DNA of 64,000 nt from Trichosporon coremiiforme. Taxonomy: Eukaryota; Basidiomycota; Tremellomycetes; Trichosporonales; Trichosporonaceae. The first letter of the stretch is position 1, and each line of letters opens with the position of its first letter. A program made the translations under genes and the position numbers. This document shows, piece by piece, positions 58,401-64,000 of the stretch. The notes under the pieces are model-generated. The model was not told the origin of the DNA. It worked only from the letters and a program-made list of their open reading frames with translations, and did no database searches. Where the stretch lies: contig BCJJ01000003.1 in the NCBI GenBank assembly GCA_039545355.1, positions 2,129,092 through 2,193,091 on the forward strand, given 5' to 3'.

Positions 58401-59838
58401 GGCGTCCAGCCACGGGTGGTCTTCGACCTGAGGGATGGTGCAGCGCCTAGTCGGGTCCGGCTGCAGCATCATGAGAAGGATGTCCTGAGCGATCCTAGAC
58501 ATGTGGTCGGGGAAGTTGAGAGGAGTGCTCATGATGTACTTGTAGAGCAGGTTGATGTTGTCACCATCGGGATTCTGCGGGTCGTCGTCATAAGGAAGGT
58601 ATCCCGAGAGCATCGCGTAGAGAATGACACCGCAAGACCAGACATCGACGGCGGTACCAACGTAAAGTCCTTCCGATACGACCAGCTCCGGAGCTGCGTA
58701 GCAGGGGGAGCCACAGCTGGTTGCCATGAGATCATCCTCGTCACGCTCAAAGTGGTTTGCGAAGCCGAAGTCGGTAATGATGATGTTGCGGTGCTTGTCA
58801 AGCAGGAGGTTTTCCAGCTTCAAGTCACGGTGCACGATATGCTTCTGATGAAGGTAGTCAACACCCGAGATCAGCTGGGCAAACAGCCGCGACGCGTCTT
58901 TCTCCTTCAAGAACCGGTTGGCCAGGATGTAATCGAACAGCTCCCCACCTGTGATCTCGTCAGCCTTGCTCTCTCGACGAAGTAAACATACCTCCGGCAA
59001 ACTCCAGGACGATGCCGATGTACTTGGCAGTGTCAATGACATCGAGCATACGAACGATGTTGGGATGCTTCAGCTGCCTGAGAACCTCAATTTCGCGCTC
59101 AACCTTGTTCGCCCGTTGCGAGTCCTCGTCCAGCTGCCCACGACGGATGAGCTTGATCGCGACCTCGACGCCGTATTCGCTATGAACACCGAGCTTGACC
59201 TTGCCGAATTCGCCCTCGCCCAGAGTCTGCAAGAGGATGTACTGGCCGAGGGCGATCATGGGCCGGTTCGGGTGCGCCTGCTTGAAAGTGTGTACCGAGG
59301 GGTGGAGGACGTATTCGTCTGAGAGGTACTCAGACCGCGGGGGAGAAGCTTGGGAGCTCAGGCCATGGTGAGATTGCCGTTTGCGCTGCTGACCTGGGAC
59401 GTGCTGCTGAGCGGCCGAGTGCGAATGCGAGGACGCGTGCGCACCAGACGTGATCGCGGTAGGCTCCTGCGATGGAATGCCAATGGGCATGGTCGTGGAC
59501 GCGTGGCTTGCGCGTTGCGTGTGACCCCTCGTTCCCGCAGTTGATGACGGTCCTTCAGAGGGAAGGTAAGCTCCGAACTCGCTCGCGATGTGTTGGGCGG
59601 CGGAGCGGCCCGAAGCTTGCCGAGACGTCGATGCGGCAGACGCGGATGCCCGCGTGGATGCAGTTGACGGTCTTGAGTGGGCGGAAGGCACTTGGTTGAC
59701 GGACATCGAATAGGAGTGACCAGACGGCGGGGAGAACGGGGGAGCGTAACGCGCTGCCTGGTCGTCCATCGATTGTCGGTGAGGGGGGATCGCGAATGGA
59801 TCAGACATACTGGTAGCTTGCTGGACAGCGGAAGCCAT
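55452..59838 (-). CDS. KIN4: Kin4-like Ser/Thr protein kinase with C-terminal KA1-like region
   Basis: Transcript order 59838-58992 and 58948-55452, 1447 residues. The kinase domain spans about 195-490: [19 protein letters not shown] (catalytic Lys), [59 protein letters not shown]. The [10 protein letters not shown] and KYIGIVLEF stretches and the [19 protein letters not shown] insert match the Kin4/Frk1 group. A long disordered Ser/Pro-rich region follows. The C-terminus ([54 protein letters not shown]) is a KA1-type membrane/regulatory domain. Yeast Kin4 is the spindle-position-checkpoint kinase acting above Tem1. The N-terminal start is chosen at 59838 ([13 protein letters not shown]). A longer frame reaches 60024. 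Confidence 0.9.
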
Positions 59839-62800
59839 CAAACCCGGCAAACACTGCCTGCTTTGCTTACAGTTGAGGCGATTCGTATCAGATGGCGTCG
59901 AGTGAACAACCGTAAGGGAAAGATCGGGAGGTGAAACCCAGCTAAGAGCGCGCGGCAGGGTTACGATTATGAGAGAGTTATGATGCTGGCGCACTAGGGA
60001 TCTAAGCGCAGTGAGCACATGCAATTACAGCAAGCGAGCGCGAAGGGGTGGAAACAAGAAGTCAAACGAGCGAGTGTTGTTGTTGACGTAGAATGACCGT
60101 GTCGTGTGCTGACGGGCAGGGGGCTGATCAAGAAGAGGAAGATGGTGGATGGGGTGATGGACGGTGTGGAGACTTTTACTCACGGCGAGGGCGATCAGCA
60201 GCAAGGTGGTACTGTGACGAAGACCGGGAGTACGAGGAGCAGCGGCTGAACACGCTGACCGTGAAGACACGCCCCGTGCGCTTGTTCAGGAGAAGTGGTG
60301 GTGGTGGTGGCGCACCGATGCGGTCGTCGCGAACCGAATCCAGAGAAGAATGCCAAAGGAACAAGATATGAAATGGACGAACAGAGATTGAATTTTGCTG
60401 CTGCCGCCGTCGATGTGTATGGGGATTGATCGAGAGAATGCGTGCAGGAGGTGAGATGAGAGTTGAGCGGGGGGAGGGGGGGGGGGGGGGGGGGGAGGAA
60501 GGGAGAGTTGGTGGTTGGAACAGCAGGCGGCGGGAGGGACCAGTGCTGCAGGAGATGGCACGTTACAGCACCAGTGAGCCAGCGAGCCCAGGACAACCGG
60601 ACCGAACCGACTATCAAAGGTCTATTCAGCACGATCGGGCGAGATGGTTGTGGCCGTTCCTGCTTGCGAGGACAAGAGAGTGTGAGAGCCGATGCAAAGG
60701 GGTGGTGGGAGGGAATGAGGAGGCAGGGATCGGAGTCGGGGAGGATTAGAGGTAGGCTGGTGTGTGTACGGGTATAGGTGGCAAAGCAAGTGGAAGAGAA
60801 CGAGTGCGATCTGTGTGCGTGCCGTGTGCGGTGTGCGCTGTGCACGCGGGGAGTGACAGGTGAGTGAGCCCGGCGGGTCAGCCCTTCCAACCCTTCCCTC
60901 GTCCCTCACAGTGGGACGCGCTATGCGGCACGAATTTTGTTGATCGCATTGATGGGTGCAATTCTAATTGCCTGCGGCTTGCCGCATTTGAACGCGCCTG
61001 ATGCAACGGTACCGTCCATCAGAATCAATGATTACAAAAGCTTTCCTAATCTGATCCCACTAAAGCAGCCCGCACGACCAGCTCCGGCAGGTGAGCAGGT
61101 GTGCGTGCGCGCGGTTGGCGGAGGTGGCCATAGTGGGAGGGATGAAGCCGTGCAGGGAGGACCGGAAGGGCTGCAAACGGGTTTTTGTAATCAGGAATTG
61201 CGCGAGCTTTTGAATTGGTGCCTGGACACCCAGGGGACCCGGTCCTGAAGCACTCGAACTTCGAATTCCAGTACCGACGCGACCCCCTTCGAATTCCACC
61301 CCGCACAACACTCCTTCGCCCAGTATGCACAACGCGTCACGCGTCTCGCGGCCAAACCATCAAAACACCGTGGCTTGGCTCTCCACCACCCACCTGCCGC
61401 ATTCGACTGACTCTGCACATCCACCTCCATCAAGCCTTCTACTACTGATCAACCATATGCAACCTTAACCCCCACCGCCGGATCGGAGGCGAACACAATG
61501 GACAGACCTCTCCGGTCCACCCACCGCCCCCGTCCATGCCATGTCCCTACGTAGCGCCTGCTGTACGCGCCGTGGCGCTGGGAACCGACCCGACACAGCG
61601 TTGGCCCTAGGGTCTCGTGTCTTGGTCTGACAAGTCGTCGACCCCTCCCGTTCCCGGATCTGTCCAACCTTTTTGCCTCTTTACCATTCATGCTTCTCCC
61701 TTGCTCCCCTTTGAGTACGGAGCTATAACCTGAACGGGACCCGAAGTGACAAGGTCAGACTTTTCATTGCACCGGCGCATCATCGGAAACCCACAGCGAC
61801 CATCACTTTCGTGCGACTCGTCGAATAGACATCTCGTAGTTGACTTGGGCTAGTGCCGCTCAACCGGCTCTTGAGGCTCTCGTTATTTCAGGGCACCACC
61901 CGGCCCATGCCTAACATGTGCGTCGCGCGCATTCGCGTGCAAACGCAGAGCCGCTTAAAAGATGCACAGGATGCAGGTGAATGCACGCATGCAAGGCGGC
62001 GCTTGAAACGACTGCCGTACACTTCCTCTGGCGTGCACTAGCTCAGTAAAGGTCAAGCGAGCTGCGATTCCTTCCATCTCGTGGCAGCGCGTATTACACG
62101 CTGCTTAAAGTTGGTTGAATGCCTGGCTTCCATTCGTCAAGCTTGTTTGTCCTCGGCATACCAATAGAGCGCAGATCAGGCACCCAGTAATCCTCTCCAC
62201 ACTGTGGCGACGTCTGGGCGTGCTTGCTTGGGTTGCTGAGTCCTTCAACACTGCATGCAAGCGAGAAAGCAACTGTCACATCTCCAAGAATATTCCTCCA
62301 GAAGCAGACTGGCACCATGTTTTTTTTCGCACCGTGCGTAGGTTTGGCCGACGTCATGTAACGCTGCAGGTACGCGCATTCGCCGTCAGTCGCAGCGGTG
62401 ACAACGCGGGGCGCTCGCTGCAAGGTGGATCACGGATGAAACTCTGTTAGGCACGTGCTGTGACGGGAGGGTCTTGTTGTGGCGGCGACCTACCGTGGGA
62501 CTTCAGCAGATCAGCGTGCATCTGCTGTGTTCGGTTTGCTGATAATGCTAGGAATCAGATCACACATCCGTAGCGCGCAGTTGTATGATTCTTCCGCCTT
62601 CGATCTTTGCCAGCCGCCAACGAGCTTTGAGACCAGACTGACACTGCTGATCACAGGCCACTTAGATTTCAAGTAGTACGAACTCTCTTGCGCCTCGTAC
62701 ACGCAAGCTTTCAGCACAGTCCAGGGAATACCGACTTCTCGCCTCCTTTCACCATGTGCTCGAGATCATGATCATCCTTTGAACAGCAAAGAGGCGAGCG

Positions 62801-63429
62801 CGCCATCCGAGACCCTCTATCCACATACGGCATGGTGTGCCTCATTCCGGGAGTGGTTGACGTGTCACCGTGGGAAAGCTCGGACACGCGCCCTTGTTTT
62901 CCACGGTTGAGTCAACCGCTGTGCCTGAACTAACGATGTCTTGTCCCTCCCGATCGGTGTCCTATCGTCATAACACATTCCAGACTCTGCGACTCTGCGA
63001 GAAGACCTTCAGCCCATCTGCACACCCCCGGCGCGCGTAAGCGTCCCTACACACTCCACACGTTGACCAAAGAACATCGCTAGCATTGGAGGAACCAGCT
63101 CCGCCGGCCTGGAGCATTGAAACTGTAAACCCTAAACCTCGCGTCAACCGCAAGCCCAAAGCCCACGCTAGACGTCGCCACCGGACCGTCTTTGTTTTCG
63201 ACGACTCACACGTCCCGTCTCTCCTCACCACTGGACAATCGACGGTGTCTGGCTCACCTCAGACGCGCAGGGAATATAAAGATCCTCGCTCCGACTGTGC
63301 ACTCACATCTGCACAGACCGACGCAGCTCTGTGTGTTCGCCACTCTTCCCTCGCGACGCTCAGCGACACCCCTTCCTTCTCTCCCTTCTTTATCCTTGAT
63401 CCTTGTCTTTGGTTACCGAAAATTCAAAA
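59839..63429. other. Long intergenic region (3.6 kb)
   Basis: The part next to the kinase (59840-60900) is C/T-rich on the minus strand and probably its promoter and leader. It contains a G20 tract on the + strand. From 61000 to 63200 I see nothing coding. Frames are short and motif-free. From 63250 the + strand has a TATA-like GAATATAAAG (63271-63280) and a C/T-rich leader ending ATTCAAAAATG, the promoter of the last gene. Confidence 0.55.
60476..60495 (+). repeat. G20 homopolymer within a G-rich tract
   Basis: An uninterrupted run of 20 G, preceded by GGGGGGA and followed by A and GG, lies about 640 bp upstream of the kinase start codon. It could form a G-quadruplex or be length-variable. 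The exact length may also reflect sequencing uncertainty. Confidence 0.8.
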
Positions 63430-64000
63430 ATGCCCTCGCTTCTCGGCGCGGCTGATTCGTGAGTCACCGGCTCTGGGCTGAGTCGAGTCCAGTCAGCTCG
63501 ATCTCCAGCTGATGCATATATAGGTTCAACTCGTCCTCGGCGACTATTCGTCCCGATAACGAACAGCGGCAGCGGCGCACGCAACCTGGCACCAACCAAC
63601 TCGGACCGACAGACAGCATCGGACGGTCCTTTGAGTCTCTCATCGAAGGACGTGCTGGCGTGCTCCAGCAAGACACTCGTTTCGAGCAGTACCTCCAGCC
63701 TATCGACACCGACTCGTCCGGCCCATCGTCGGCAGTACAAGGGACGTTCAACCCGCTCGACTTTCTGAACGACAGCGCTGCGGAGTACCCGCCGCAGCAA
63801 GCCAACACGGTGCAGCCCACCGAGTTCTTCAGGCCGAGCAGCGCCGCGAGCCACCGTTCGGCGGCCAGCGGCGCAAGTCTCAGCAGCACCGACATTGACT
63901 CGACGGGCTACTACACGACGGACATGAGCGACGACGGCTTTGCGCCGCACGACCTCGCGAGTCCGTCGCCGCTGAACGAGATCGGCGCGCTGAACCTGAA
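63430..64000 (+). CDS. Unknown protein, 5' part only (cut by the window end)
   Basis: Exons 63430-63458 and 63524 to the end give the first 168 complete codons. The start MPSLLGAADSFNSSS is preceded by a TATA-like box about 150 bp upstream and an A-rich Kozak context. The visible part is acidic, Ser-rich and disordered, with short hydrophobic-acidic patches (FNPLDFLNDS, DMSDDGF). That resembles the N-terminus of many regulators, but the family cannot be told without the rest. Confidence 0.6.

Overview
This is nuclear DNA of a fungus, most likely a basidiomycetous yeast of the Tremellomycetes (Trichosporonales/Cryptococcus relatives). The lineage is an inference from gene content and intron style, not from a database match. 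It is GC-rich and gene-dense. I reconstructed 28 protein genes carrying about 100 introns, mostly 33-60 nt long, with CTGAC/CTAAC branch sites a few bases before the acceptor. Exons were joined by hand. In every complete gene the exon lengths sum to whole codons, and the joins restore family motifs. I found no rRNA, tRNA, CRISPR array, transposon or virus.

Layout. 1-2714: leader and unassigned DNA. 2715-11489: bHLH regulator, SMP-30 hydrolase, Snx3/Grd19 sorting nexin, ELMO protein. 11690-17308: APC15-like, C9orf78/Tls1-like, a small membrane protein, SUMO E2 UBC9, a flavin-reductase-fold protein, a small basic protein. 17482-25962: a mitochondrial membrane protein (possibly Mmc1-like), Spg1/Tem1 GTPase, a coiled-coil protein, and a Jjj1 J-protein fused to an SRR1 domain. 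26377-37974: a BRE4/aromatic-acid-exporter-like membrane protein, complex I NDUFA8, exocyst Sec8, COX17. 38246-46821: Gpi2/PIG-C, TAPT1/Emp65, an NDUFB4-like complex I subunit, an RBM5/10-like splicing factor, an unknown protein. 48224-59838: RAD18, glucosylceramide synthase, a Sec39-domain tethering protein, a Kin4-like kinase. 59839-63429: long intergenic region. 63430-64000: start of an unknown gene cut by the window edge.

Most genes are conserved housekeeping functions: vesicle tethering (Sec8, Sec39, Snx3), mitochondrial respiration (NDUFA8, NDUFB4-like, COX17), mitotic exit (Spg1, Kin4, APC15-like), SUMO/ubiquitin (UBC9, RAD18), lipid and GPI synthesis, splicing and ribosome biogenesis. 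Divergent and convergent neighbours are common, with gaps as small as 46 bp. No mobile or defence island is present. The most unusual features are the Jjj1-SRR1 fusion, two GC-AG introns supported by protein motifs, extreme micro-exons and mini-introns, and a bHLH domain with a loop of about 40 residues.
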